Positions 44,820 through 54,660 of a stretch of DNA of 64,000 bases are shown here, in pieces. The first letter of the stretch is position 1. Each line of letters begins with the position of its first letter. Source of the DNA: Bradyrhizobium sp. AS23.2 (lineage in GTDB: Bacteria > Pseudomonadota > Alphaproteobacteria > Rhizobiales > Xanthobacteraceae); assembly GCF_001908185.1 (NCBI RefSeq), contig NZ_LGHM01000051.1, forward strand, positions 62,001 through 126,000. Direction: 5' to 3'. The notes beneath the pieces were generated by a model. The model was not told the origin of the DNA and made no database searches. It was given only the letters and a program-made list of their open reading frames with translations. Both the position numbers and the translations under genes were made by a program.

Positions 44820-46084
44820 CATGTTGGACACGTCGTCAATTTGGTTATTTGGCTGGAGCGATGTCCGTAGCGGCGCTCCGTCCGCAAGCCGCGCGAGGCC
44901 AGGCCAGGGCGCGGATCATTGTTATCGGCGGCGGCGTCGGCGGCGCGACCGCCGCCAAGTACTTGGCCTTGGGCTCCGAAGCGCTCGATGTGACACTGGT
45001 CGAGCCCAAAGCGCGGTACACGAGCTGCTTCTTCAGCAACCTCTATCTCGCCGGGCTCCGCCCGTTGGAATCCCTCACGCATGGCTATGAGACACTTGCG
45101 CAGAGATACCGCGTCAACGTCGTCCAAGACTCCGTGGCCGCGATCGATCCGGTGGCCAAGAACGTGAGCCTCGAAGGCGGGGCGAACCTATCGTACGACC
45201 GCGTCGTCCTTGCGCCAGGTATTGGCTTCAAGGCTGGCTCCATCGAGGGCTATGACGACGCCGCGATGCAGATCATGCCGCACGCTTGGTCCGCCGGGCT
45301 ACAAACCAGCCTTCTCCGACGGCAACTCGAAAGCATGGAGGACGGCGGCGTGTTCGTGCTCGTCGCTCCGCCGGATCCGTTCCGCTGCCCGCCCGGTCCC
45401 TACGAGCGCGCGTCCCTAATCGCCTATTACTTCAAGCAGTACAAGCCGCGGGCGAAAATCCTGATCCTCGATGCGAAAGACAGCTTCTTCGCGCAGGACG
45501 TGTTCGAAGATGGTTGGAACCGCCACTATCCGGGAATGATCGAGTGGCTGCCGGGACAGTTCACGGGCGGAATCAAGGGGGTCGACGTGAAGGGTCGAAT
45601 GATCAAGACGGGCGGGGACACGTTCAAGGCCGATGTCGCCAATGTCATCCCGGCACAGGAGGCGGGCCGGCTCGCGCACCAGGCCCACCTCGTGGACCAA
45701 TCGGGATGGTGTCCCATCGATCCGATGACGTTCGAATCGAAGCTGCAGCCCGGCATCCATGTCATCGGCGATGCGGCCAAGGCCGGCAATATGGCGAAAT
45801 CGGCTTTTGCGTCGAATAGCCAAGCCAAGGTCTGCGCCTTCGCAATCCTGGCTGCACTCACCGGATCCGAGCGATTTGTGCCCCACCTGTTCAATACATG
45901 CTTCACTCTTCTTGCTTCCGACGACGCGGTGACGAGTGCCATCAGCTACAGCGCCGAGCCGGATACAATCAAGATCAACGACTTCTTCCTCAGCAAGGTC
46001 GGTGACAGTGCCGAGACACGCCGGGAGGCTGTGCGTGAGGCAGACGGCTGGTACGCCGCATTCACCCATGACATCTTCGGCTGA
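44816..46084 (+). CDS. fccB: Flavocytochrome c sulfide dehydrogenase, flavoprotein subunit
   Basis: A 422-residue Tat-exported flavoprotein. The twin-arginine region is 'TRRQFGYLAGAMSVAAL', the FAD-binding 'IIVIGGGVGGATAAKYLALG' follows, and Cys in 'YTSCFFSNLYLAG' fits the covalent flavin link of FccB. A second Cys in 'PFRCPPGPYER' and a third in 'SGWCPIDP' fit the redox-active pair. It oxidises sulfide (or SoxYZ-bound sulfur) in the periplasm and reduces FccA. The end converges with ccoI, 9 bases apart. Confidence 0.9.
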   Translation: MTCWTRRQFGYLAGAMSVAALRPQAARGQARARIIVIGGGVGGATAAKYLALGSEALDVTLVEPKARYTSCFFSNLYLAGLRPLESLTHGYETLAQRYRVNVVQDSVAAIDPVAKNVSLEGGANLSYDRVVLAPGIGFKAGSIEGYDDAAMQIMPHAWSAGLQTSLLRRQLESMEDGGVFVLVAPPDPFRCPPGPYERASLIAYYFKQYKPRAKILILDAKDSFFAQDVFEDGWNRHYPGMIEWLPGQFTGGIKGVDVKGRMIKTGGDTFKADVANVIPAQEAGRLAHQAHLVDQSGWCPIDPMTFESKLQPGIHVIGDAAKAGNMAKSAFASNSQAKVCAFAILAALTGSERFVPHLFNTCFTLLASDDAVTSAISYSAEPDTIKINDFFLSKVGDSAETRREAVREADGWYAAFTHDIFG

Positions 46085-46093
46085 AGCCGTCGC

Positions 46094-48274
46094 TCAGCCC
46101 CGCTCGATTGCCGACACGGGTATCACCGGGAAGGTATCGGGCGCAGATTGCGTTTCCCCGCCCGGCCGTTCTCCAGATATCGGCGTGTGGACGGGATCCG
46201 GCATCCTTTCCAGACGAAGTGAATTCACCACCACGAGAATGCTCGAGCCGGCCATCACCGCAGCCGCAAGGACTGGCTGAAGCAGGCCGAGCACGGCAAG
46301 GGTCAGCGCAATCAGGTTGTACCCAAACGCCCATAGCAGGTTGGTGAGGATCGTCATGCGAACCGCGCGTGCCACATCGACGACCCAAGGCAGCATCCAC
46401 AACCCACCCCGAGGCAAGACCACGGCGGCCGTTTCGCGAGCGAGATCGGTCGCGGAACCGACGGCGATTCCGATGTCCGCTTCGGCGAGCACCGGCCCGT
46501 CGTTGAGGCCGTCGCCGACCATCGCAACCACATCGTACTTTTGGTGCAGTCGACGCAGGGCAGCCCGCTTGGCCTCAGGGGACAGGCCAGATTGTGCATC
46601 CTCGATCCCGGCCGTGACCGCAACTCGCTGCGTGGCACGCGCTAGATCCCCGCTGAGCAGCATCACGTGCAACGCCCGCCGACGCAGTGCTTCGACCGTC
46701 GATCGCGCCTCGGGAAGCGCCGTATCATCGAGCGCCAGCGCGGCACGCACCTGCTCGCCCCATCCGACATAGATCACGGAATAGCCATCGGCTTCCAGCG
46801 ACCGTCCACCTTCGCCGAGAGCCGGCGCGACTGACCAGCCCAGTTCGCTCATCAGTGCTCGGTTGCCGGCCACCACTACTTGTCCGTCTGTGATCCCTCG
46901 GATGCCGCGGCCCGGCAGGATCCGGACGTCGGCAGCAACTACCGGATCGAGGCCACGCATCGCCGCCGCCGCCGTGATGGCGTGTCCGAAACCATGTTCG
47001 GAATGGCGCTCAAGCCCAGCGGCTCGTGCGAGCACCTCGTCGGCCACTACTCCGCCGGTCTCTATCCTCACAACAAGTGCTCTGCCCGACGTGAGCGTGC
47101 CCGTTTTGTCGAAAGCAACCAGGCGCGTGCGGGCAAGTTCTTCGAGCGCGCCAGGCTCTCGGACCAGGCAGCCTCGCCGCGCCAGCCGCCCGATGCCGAG
47201 CGAGGTCGCAAGCGGGGCGGCAAGGCCTACTGCACACGGGCAGGCAATCACGAGCACGGAAAGACCGATAAGCAATGCCCGATCGAACGGCAGCCACTGC
47301 GCCCAGTAGAGCACCGTCAGCGCGCCGAGGGACAGAACCAGAGGGACGAAGACGCCGACGACGCGGTCGGCAAGACGTTGGGTCGGACTGCGCCGGCTCA
47401 GCGCGTCCCGTACCGATCGGCAAATCTGGGCCCATCGGGTGTCCGTCGCGGCCCGGGTGCTCCGGATCAAGAGCGGACCATCCATATTGATGCTGCCCGC
47501 AATCACTGCGGAGCCGACGCCCTTCGGCACCAGCCGACCTTCACCTGTTATCACAGCTTCGTCGGCGTGAGAGTCGCCTTCCACCACCGTACCATCGAGG
47601 GGAATGCGCTCGCCCGGTCGCACCCGCACCAGCGCGCCGACGCCCGCCTCCCGCACCGGACGGCGCGCCTCAAGGCCGCCTTCAACCACAGTCGCGCATT
47701 CGCTCTCCGCAGCCAACAGCGGTTCGAGGTTGCGGGCGGCCCGGGCGCGGCCTGCCGCCTCGAGATAGCGGCCTACGGTGAACAGCATCAGCACCATAGT
47801 AGCGGTATCAAAGTAGACGTGCGGGCCGCGCTCGAGGACGGCAAATGCCGAATAGAGATAGGCGGCACCAACGCCAAGCACGATGAGCGCAGCGGACGTC
47901 ACGTGCCCGTCGCGTGCCTCACGCCAAGTCTCCTTAAAGAATGGTCCGCCGAGAATAATGACAGCCGGCGTGGCGAACACCCAGAGAAAAAGGTGAATCC
48001 AAGGAAGCAGCCTCGCATCTACCCCTGTGAATGTCCCTGCATATAGCAGCAGGCTGAACAGCATGATGTTCATGGACAGAAAAGCGCCCACACCGAGCCT
48101 GATGAGGAGCCAAGCCGCTTCCCATTCCTCGCTCTTGCCGCTCTTCACCTGAAACGCGATGCAACAGCCATAGCAGCAGAATGCGTGGCTCTCGCCGTTC
48201 ACCGTACGCTGCATCGCGCGTACGCCGACGGGAAGCAGACAATGGCTGCACAGGATGGCGCCGCGCTCGCTCAT
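46094..48274 (-). CDS. ccoI: Copper-translocating P-type ATPase, FixI/CcoI type
   Basis: A 726-residue P1B ATPase for copper delivery to the cbb3-type oxidase. The N-terminus lacks a standard HMA domain; it has 'CSHC' (residue 9) and 'FCCYGCC' (residue 32). Helices with the CPC metal site ('VIACPCAVGL'), the phosphorylation motif DKTGT ('VAFDKTGTLTSG') and 'MVGDGLNDGPVLAEADIGIA' are intact. The HP motif of the nucleotide domain is altered: 'SEHGFGHAI' in place of SEHP. The start at 48274 overlaps the stop of the SafE-like gene. It ends the oxidase operon. Confidence 0.9.
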   Translation of the reverse strand: MSERGAILCSHCLLPVGVRAMQRTVNGESHAFCCYGCCIAFQVKSGKSEEWEAAWLLIRLGVGAFLSMNIMLFSLLLYAGTFTGVDARLLPWIHLFLWVFATPAVIILGGPFFKETWREARDGHVTSAALIVLGVGAAYLYSAFAVLERGPHVYFDTATMVLMLFTVGRYLEAAGRARAARNLEPLLAAESECATVVEGGLEARRPVREAGVGALVRVRPGERIPLDGTVVEGDSHADEAVITGEGRLVPKGVGSAVIAGSINMDGPLLIRSTRAATDTRWAQICRSVRDALSRRSPTQRLADRVVGVFVPLVLSLGALTVLYWAQWLPFDRALLIGLSVLVIACPCAVGLAAPLATSLGIGRLARRGCLVREPGALEELARTRLVAFDKTGTLTSGRALVVRIETGGVVADEVLARAAGLERHSEHGFGHAITAAAAMRGLDPVVAADVRILPGRGIRGITDGQVVVAGNRALMSELGWSVAPALGEGGRSLEADGYSVIYVGWGEQVRAALALDDTALPEARSTVEALRRRALHVMLLSGDLARATQRVAVTAGIEDAQSGLSPEAKRAALRRLHQKYDVVAMVGDGLNDGPVLAEADIGIAVGSATDLARETAAVVLPRGGLWMLPWVVDVARAVRMTILTNLLWAFGYNLIALTLAVLGLLQPVLAAAVMAGSSILVVVNSLRLERMPDPVHTPISGERPGGETQSAPDTFPVIPVSAIERG

Positions 48275-48996
48275 GCGGGATATCCTCCGGGCCAGCCATG
48301 TGCCATTTGAGCAGCGAAGGGCAGGATGCCGCGGCCAAGGGTGAAAAAGCCGAGAAGCAGAATGCAACTGCCGGCCAGCCACACACCACGTTGCCGCCAT
48401 GCTGGCGCAAGAACCTGGCCAACGGCGCCCATCATCAGCATGGCCGGGAAGGTCCCCAGTCCGAACGACGCCATGGTGAGAAAGCCGGGAAGCGCCCCGG
48501 CGGTGCTCGCCGCCTCAGCAAGGAAGGCATAGACCAAGGGGCACGGCAGGAAGCCATTGAATACGCCGAATGCCAGCGGTGCGGCGTGGCCATGTGCGGT
48601 CAACAGGCTGCGCAGCGACGCGGCGAGCGTGCTGCTACCGAAGCCGGTCGCGAGGCGATGCAAGCGCGGCAGCAGGCCGAAGAACTGCAGCGCCATGGCG
48701 ATCATGAGCATTCCGGCAACAATTGCCAGGCCTCGCTGGGTGGCGTCGAGGCTGCCACTCAACATCGATACGGCCGTTCCCTGAGGCGTGCAGATCACCT
48801 GACCGAGAGCGCCCACCAGTACGCCGAGGAAGCAATAGGTGGTCAATCGGCCCAAATTATAGAGAAAATGGCGCAACGCGGTGGCTGCCTGCCCGTGCGG
48901 GTCATGGCCAAGCGCGCAGGCGAAGCCGCCGCACATCCCGACACAGTGAAAGCTGCCGGCGAAGCCTGCGGCGAAGAGCATCAGATAGTAGGCCAC
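48271..48996 (-). CDS. SafE/UreH-like membrane protein (sulfite exporter TauE/SafE family), copper-site biogenesis
   Basis: A 241-residue protein with about six membrane helices and the family signature 'GFAGSFHCVGMCGGFACALG' (HCVGMCGG) at the N-terminus. The second half has 'FGVFNGFLPCPLVYAFLAEA'. These cysteines resemble those of CcdA/CcoH-like copper or thiol transport proteins, and the gene is often found with ccoI in cbb3 operons. Sulfite export is suggested only by the family name; a role in metallation is likelier in this context. Confidence 0.8.
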   Translation of the reverse strand: MAYYLMLFAAGFAGSFHCVGMCGGFACALGHDPHGQAATALRHFLYNLGRLTTYCFLGVLVGALGQVICTPQGTAVSMLSGSLDATQRGLAIVAGMLMIAMALQFFGLLPRLHRLATGFGSSTLAASLRSLLTAHGHAAPLAFGVFNGFLPCPLVYAFLAEAASTAGALPGFLTMASFGLGTFPAMLMMGAVGQVLAPAWRQRGVWLAGSCILLLGFFTLGRGILPFAAQMAHGWPGGYPA

Positions 48997-49052
48997 AACG
49001 GACGTCCCGCAAATCGTCTGGTCGCATTGCGCCGGGCGCTACTGCGCGGCAG

Positions 49053-49178
49053 CTACTTCATACGAACGAGGTAAGCAACCCAGGCGAAGAAACCAATCGT
49101 GAATACCGCAAATCCGATGAAGGCGACGATCTGTTCTGGACTTGCAGCAGCCAACGAGAAGATTGGATCGGCCAGCAT
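49053..49178 (-). CDS. 41-residue single-span membrane protein of the oxidase operon
   Basis: Starts 'MLADPIFSLAAASPEQIVAF' and ends 'AWVAYLVRMK'. One hydrophobic segment (about residues 17-36) followed by a positive tail is visible. It lies between two oxidase operon genes, 11 bases from the next small gene on one side and 56 from the SafE gene on the other. It is similar in character to CcoQ/FixQ and cytochrome bd X peptides, but I cannot identify it. Too short for most gene finders. Confidence 0.6.
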   Translation of the reverse strand: MLADPIFSLAAASPEQIVAFIGFAVFTIGFFAWVAYLVRMK

Positions 49179-49189
49179 GGTCTGTTCCC

Positions 49190-49309
49190 TCAGCCGAAGT
49201 AGACCCGGACAACATTCATGGTGAGCTCGGAAAGCAGGAAAATCAGATTCAAGGCCGCTATCGCGATGATGATGATTGCAATCAGCCGCGCCGGCAGGAT
49301 GTTCGTCAT
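49190..49309 (-). CDS. 39-residue single-span membrane protein of the oxidase operon
   Basis: Begins 'MTNILPARLIAIIIIAIAAL' and ends 'ELTMNVVRVYFG'. Almost the entire protein is a membrane helix with Arg at both ends. A GGGAGCGGG sequence precedes the ATG. It is likely a small subunit or assembly factor of the oxidase; there is no known family I can cite. Confidence 0.6.
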   Translation of the reverse strand: MTNILPARLIAIIIIAIAALNLIFLLSELTMNVVRVYFG

Positions 49310-49322
49310 CGCCCGCTCCCGC

Positions 49323-49526
49323 TCAGCCCGGCCTTCCCGGGCCAAGCCCGCCCCAATAGTTCACCAGGTAATAGAGCCCCCAGATGAACAGCACGGCATA
49401 GACAACCAACAGCCAAATCGGGATCTTCCCGACTCGCGCCTGGATGTAGCCACCGGCATATTCCTCCATCTCGTGGGCTGAACTGTCACTCGCCGGCTCG
49501 TTTGACCGGTTCGTCGGCTCGGTCAT
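49323..49526 (-). CDS. 67-residue membrane protein, possible detached anchor of CcoP
   Basis: A charged N-terminus ('MTEPTNRSNEPASDSSAHEM') leads to 'VGKIPIWLLVVYAVLFIWGL' and 'YYLVNYWGGLGPG'. One membrane helix is seen. Its position and the 'W.L...Y..FIWG..Y' pattern recall the N-terminal anchor helix of CcoP, whose cytochrome part is here fused to CcoO instead. It overlaps the upstream small gene by 41 bases. Confidence 0.6.
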   Translation of the reverse strand: MTEPTNRSNEPASDSSAHEMEEYAGGYIQARVGKIPIWLLVVYAVLFIWGLYYLVNYWGGLGPGRPG

Positions 49527-49674
49527 TTTCCATCTCCTTGCGATAGAACCGTAGAGCCGCGTCGTCCGCTCCACTGAAGGCGCCCGAGAGGACACCCCAA
49601 ATGAAGATGCACAGCGCACCGATGCTCATCAGCAACGCAACCAAGTAAGGTCCTATGACCTCGAAATCCGTCAT
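49486..49674 (-). CDS. CcoS/CcoQ-like small oxidase protein
   Basis: A 62-residue protein, 'MTDFEVIGPYLVALLMSIGA' then 'LCIFIWGVLSGAFSGADDAA'. One membrane helix followed by 'F.GADDAA' resembles the CcoS assembly protein pattern (FlW.v.sGqf.d.d.aa). It starts 3 bases from the fused ccoO gene. CcoS is needed for cofactor insertion in cbb3 oxidases; CcoQ is an alternative. Confidence 0.55.
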   Translation of the reverse strand: MTDFEVIGPYLVALLMSIGALCIFIWGVLSGAFSGADDAALRFYRKEMENDRADEPVKRAGE

Positions 49675-49677
49675 GGT

Positions 49678-51375
49678 TCATTCTTTCCTCAATGGGTCGG
49701 CAGTTCCGCTTGCCGACAAGCGCTCCGGGCTGCCGGTTGCGGCGCCAGACACCTCGGCACGCTGCATACGGCCGCCACCCGGAACGTAGGCATCTTCCGG
49801 TGTTGCAGCTTCCAACTTGGGATCGTTGAGTGCGGCGCGATCCGCGGGCGAAATAGACAGCGGCTGAAGGGTGAGCGGGTCCTTGAAGGCGGACAGCGAA
49901 ACAACATAGTAGGCAAGAGCCCAGCGGTCCTCCTCCGACAGCGAGTCACGGTAAGAAGGCATGGGCGTTCCGCTGAGGCCGGTGCTCATAGTCCTGAAGA
50001 TATCCTCCACGGCGGGCCCCGACTTGAACTGGCCGCTGGTGAGATCCGCGGGCGGCGCCGGGAAGTTGAGATCATCTTTCAGCCCCGGGGCCTTCTCGCC
50101 ATCGCCCTTGCCGCTATTGCCGTGGCACTCCCAGCACTTGGCGCTTTGCCACACCTCCCTGCCATGAGCGAGCAGCTGTTGGGACGGCGCAGGCGGCCGT
50201 CCAATATACAGTGGTGCGCCCGGCGGCTCCTCGGTGAAGAAAGCATAAGGTGCTGCGGGGTCGGAGCGGTCGACCGCAAGCTCATATTTGATGTACTGGA
50301 TGACAGCGAGCCGATCCGTGAGTGGCAACTCATACCACGCCGGCATCGCCGTGCCGCGCACTCCGCGGGTGATGGTTCGCAACAAGTCGCCGTCAGTGGG
50401 GATCGGTTTCTGGGTCAAACGAAACTTGAAGGCCGCCGCATTGAAGTTTCGCGGTCGCTGCTTGAACAGGAAGGTCGCAGCGGGTCCATTCCCGTCGCCC
50501 TTGACGCCGTGGCACCCGATACATCGCCGCTCGTAGACCTCCTTGCCGTACGCGATCCATCCGCTTGAGCGCGGAAGGGTGGCCTCCGTGACCGCCAGCT
50601 GCTGCGGCTCGAACATATCGCGCCACTTGCCGCGATTCATGCCGAGCTTCTGGACATAGGCAATGAGACCCTCGAGCTCTTCCGTCTCGGCAGCTATCTT
50701 GACCGTGTCGCCCGTGTATTCCATGTTTGGCGTCCAGACGATCGGAAACCTGCCGCGCGCTTTCATCGGAACGAACAGCAGCCCCTCGGTGTTGGGCGTG
50801 AGCTTGATCTGCTCCTTGCTCGCGAAGTCGAACAGCTTTGCAGTTTCCGACGTTTTCTCAAGCGTGCGATTGCCTGCTCCATCATCAACAATCTTCGCTG
50901 GCTGCGGGGATGCATCAAATAGTTCCCGATAGGGCGCCATGATCGAATCTTCCGTAAGCATGCGCGGATTCCAAAAATGGGCGAGATGCCACTCGTCGCC
51001 GTATTTGAGTCCGACCCGCGTCAGATCCGGTCCGATGCGTCGCGTGCCAAACAGGTGCGGAACATCGAAGGCGTATTCGCCCGCCTCGCTCACCGGGCCC
51101 CAACGGCGCGTCTCGCCCGTCACCGGACGAACGTATTGGGAATGGCAATACCAGCAGCCTTCGCGCAGATACACGCGACGGCCGAGCTGCTCCATCGGGG
51201 TGTAGTCGGTGGCCTCGGTCACCATCCATTTGAGCTGACCCAGCTCGGTGCGCACAACCGAGGTCACGGTAGTGGTACGCGCTGTCGGTTCGACGAACGG
51301 CAGTATCCCCTGGGTGAGGACCGCGAGAAAGAAGAAGCCGACGCCGGCAACAAGGGCGACAAACCGCGCGCTCAT
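49678..51375 (-). CDS. ccoO: Fused cbb3-type oxidase subunit II and diheme cytochrome c (CcoO-CcoP-like)
   Basis: A 565-residue protein with one N-terminal membrane helix ('FVALVAGVGFFFLAVLTQGI') and three heme c sites: CWYCH (about 74-78), CIGCH (285-289) and CWECH (414-418). The first third (to about 250) is CcoO-like ('YLREGCWYCHSQYVRPVTGE', 'RIGPDLTRVGLKYG'), and the remainder is a diheme cytochrome like the soluble part of CcoP ('LPLTDRLAVIQYIKYEL', 'MPSYRDSLSEEDRWALAYYV'). It passes electrons to CcoN. The start overlaps the ccoN stop (ATGA). A separate ccoP gene is not present. Confidence 0.88.
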   Translation of the reverse strand: MSARFVALVAGVGFFFLAVLTQGILPFVEPTARTTTVTSVVRTELGQLKWMVTEATDYTPMEQLGRRVYLREGCWYCHSQYVRPVTGETRRWGPVSEAGEYAFDVPHLFGTRRIGPDLTRVGLKYGDEWHLAHFWNPRMLTEDSIMAPYRELFDASPQPAKIVDDGAGNRTLEKTSETAKLFDFASKEQIKLTPNTEGLLFVPMKARGRFPIVWTPNMEYTGDTVKIAAETEELEGLIAYVQKLGMNRGKWRDMFEPQQLAVTEATLPRSSGWIAYGKEVYERRCIGCHGVKGDGNGPAATFLFKQRPRNFNAAAFKFRLTQKPIPTDGDLLRTITRGVRGTAMPAWYELPLTDRLAVIQYIKYELAVDRSDPAAPYAFFTEEPPGAPLYIGRPPAPSQQLLAHGREVWQSAKCWECHGNSGKGDGEKAPGLKDDLNFPAPPADLTSGQFKSGPAVEDIFRTMSTGLSGTPMPSYRDSLSEEDRWALAYYVVSLSAFKDPLTLQPLSISPADRAALNDPKLEAATPEDAYVPGGGRMQRAEVSGAATGSPERLSASGTADPLRKE

Positions 51376-52817
51376 TCTGCCGACCCTCCCGCAGGAACGG
51401 GAGCCACGCCGGGGACTGGAGCCACTTCCCTCGCCGCGGCGGGCCGGGTCAACGCTGTCATCATCATGTTGATGACCAACAGCGACATTCCGGTGTCCAT
51501 GCTGATGCCGGAGAGCGTGCGCACCAGCCAATACGGCCTCATCCGAACAACTGTATCAACCCACTCCGTTCCGTTCATCCACTCAAAGCCCTGCTGCAGA
51601 CCTGCGGCGGTCAGAACGAGGCCCATCGTGGTGATGCCGACAGTGATCAGCCAGAATGCCCAATTGCCGAGCGCAAAGGACCAAAGCTCGCGACCACACA
51701 CCCGCGGCCAGACATAGACCAGGCCTCCCATCGCCCATACGACGAAAGTCCCGAACACGGTAAGGTGCGAATGGGAGATGACGAAGTCGGAAAAATGCGT
51801 CGGCTGCTGGATCGAACGCAACGCCTCCGTTGAGCCCTGGAAGCAACCCGCCAGGTACATCAGCGAGCCCATGATCAGGAACTTCGCGGGCAGATTCCTC
51901 CCGAAGCCATCCCAACGCCCCTTCACGGTGCCGAAAAAGTTCACCAGCACTGTCCACACCGGAATGATCAGAAGCATGGAGGTGACGATTGCAAGCGTCT
52001 CGGCCCAGTCGGCGATTGGGCTGTAAAGATAGTGATGGATGCCAACGAACGGATAGAACAGGGCGAGAGACCAGAAGCCAACTAATGAGAGCTTGTGAGC
52101 ATAGAGCGGATTGTGCACGCTGACTGGAAGGAAGTAGTAGATCAGCACATAGCCCGCAGGCGTGATCCAGAGGCCGACGATGTAATGGATGTAGAGGCCG
52201 TGGAATGCCGCGCTGTTTATCCCGGAAATCGTGTAGGGCAGGATGAAGCTTCCCAAAACCAGGTTCATCGTCGTCCATATGAAGGCGCCGATCAGATACC
52301 AGAGCGCGACGTAGAGCTGTGGCTCGAGGCGCTGCGCGATCGTCATGAGGAATTGCACCGTCGCAGCGGCTACTACGATGAGCATGGGAATTTCAGCGAA
52401 GAGCGGGAGTTCGCCGGCTTCCAGCCCGTGGTTCGTCCCGAAAGGCAGCGATACGAGACCGGCCAGGAGTGCGATGCTCCACACCCAGGCGAGCGGGACG
52501 CCCCACTGACCCCACGGCACGCGAACACCGCACAGGCGCGGCACCAGATAATAGCACTCGCCGATGAACAGCGTCGAAAACGCGCCGAAAATGACGCCAT
52601 TGACGTGCACCGGACGGAGCCGACCAAAAGTCAGCCCCAAGGTAGGACCAAGATAGTCGGGATAATTGAAGAGACCGGACAGCGCCACGCCGATCGACGG
52701 CGTGACCATGAGCCAGAACATCCCCAGGTAAAGCCAAGTTCGAACGACACTCCAATCGACCAGTTGATCAAGGTCGACACCGGTGAACCTGCCTCGTAGT
52801 TGCAATGTTTCTGTCAT
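51372..52817 (-). CDS. ccoN: cbb3-type cytochrome oxidase subunit I
   Basis: A 481-residue protein with about twelve helices. The heme b ligand His is seen in 'RPVHVNGVIFG', the CuB ligands in 'LYIHYIVGLWITP' and the pair in 'VGIHHYLYSPIADW', and the heme b3/b ligands in 'VISHSHLTVFG'. A Tyr two residues before the first CuB His fits the cross-linked Tyr of C-type oxidases. It reduces O2 in the cytoplasmic membrane. The sequence is divergent from standard CcoN in the loops, so a NOR-like activity cannot be excluded, though a His-His CuB pair without extra Glu favours an oxidase. Confidence 0.88.
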   Translation of the reverse strand: MTETLQLRGRFTGVDLDQLVDWSVVRTWLYLGMFWLMVTPSIGVALSGLFNYPDYLGPTLGLTFGRLRPVHVNGVIFGAFSTLFIGECYYLVPRLCGVRVPWGQWGVPLAWVWSIALLAGLVSLPFGTNHGLEAGELPLFAEIPMLIVVAAATVQFLMTIAQRLEPQLYVALWYLIGAFIWTTMNLVLGSFILPYTISGINSAAFHGLYIHYIVGLWITPAGYVLIYYFLPVSVHNPLYAHKLSLVGFWSLALFYPFVGIHHYLYSPIADWAETLAIVTSMLLIIPVWTVLVNFFGTVKGRWDGFGRNLPAKFLIMGSLMYLAGCFQGSTEALRSIQQPTHFSDFVISHSHLTVFGTFVVWAMGGLVYVWPRVCGRELWSFALGNWAFWLITVGITTMGLVLTAAGLQQGFEWMNGTEWVDTVVRMRPYWLVRTLSGISMDTGMSLLVINMMMTALTRPAAAREVAPVPGVAPVPAGGSAE

Positions 52818-52939
52818 CGCGCGCCCTTTGCCGACATCGCGGCCTCACGCCGCGCGGCTCCTCAGGCATCACTGCGGCATCTGTTGCTCCGTCCGAACTC
52901 GCTCGTCACGGTACCCGCTTCTTCGTGTTGTTCCGAAGA

Positions 52940-53404
52940 CTAGTACTTGCCAGGGACCAGCACCGAGCCGCTGTTCGACCAATAGATGTACGCCTCGAGT
53001 GCCTTCATCGCGTCCGAATCGGAATCGATTTTCTCGCCCTGATTTGGCTTTTCGATACACCAGTTGATCATGTCGCGAAGCGTCGCGAATTTGTTCATGC
53101 TCGCCTGATACTTTGGGAACGCCTGCGGGTGGGTGTCGGAGGCAAAGGGATGGCACATCGCGCAGGCCATTCCGGTGTTGCTGAGCACGACGTTCATCTG
53201 CTTCGCGGTCGCGGCATCGCCATGGAACAACAGGTCGCCTTTCTTGACCTGCTCCATGAAGGCGTCCTCGTAAGCTTTCAACTGTTGAGGTGTTACCGGG
53301 TCCTTGTTCGCATTGGCAGGGCCGACGAGAACCGCAAGCGCGGCCAAGAGACCAACGAGCGAAGCAATGCAAAGAGTGAACAGCAATGTCGTTCTGGTTG
53401 TCAT
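52940..53404 (-). CDS. Periplasmic cytochrome c, electron donor candidate
   Basis: A 154-residue protein with a signal peptide ('LLFTLCIASLVGLLAALAVL') and one heme site CAMCH ('TGMACAMCHPFASDTHPQAF', about residue 80). The later 'RDMINWCIEKPNQGEKIDSD' and 'AMKALEAYIYWSNSG' resemble SoxX- and TsdA-type cytochromes. It lies 122 bases upstream of ccoN and 11 after the metallophosphoesterase gene. It may shuttle electrons from FccA to the oxidase. Confidence 0.8.
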   Translation of the reverse strand: MTTRTTLLFTLCIASLVGLLAALAVLVGPANANKDPVTPQQLKAYEDAFMEQVKKGDLLFHGDAATAKQMNVVLSNTGMACAMCHPFASDTHPQAFPKYQASMNKFATLRDMINWCIEKPNQGEKIDSDSDAMKALEAYIYWSNSGSVLVPGKY

Positions 53405-53415
53405 GGCTGTCCTCC

Positions 53416-54546
<1,131 letters not shown>

Positions 54547-54660
54547 AGGCACCTCCTCCCGGTAGATCGTTCCTCTCTGTGTCTGAGATCTGTCGCCGGA
54601 CCTCGCGGTTGTGTCTCGCGTTGCGCAAGTGCTGCCGGCGATTACCGGCGGTGAAAAAGT

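Noticed and set aside
46880-48046. 388-codon plus-strand frame opposite ccoI
   Set aside because: The minus strand encodes intact P-type ATPase motifs throughout; the opposite frame has none.
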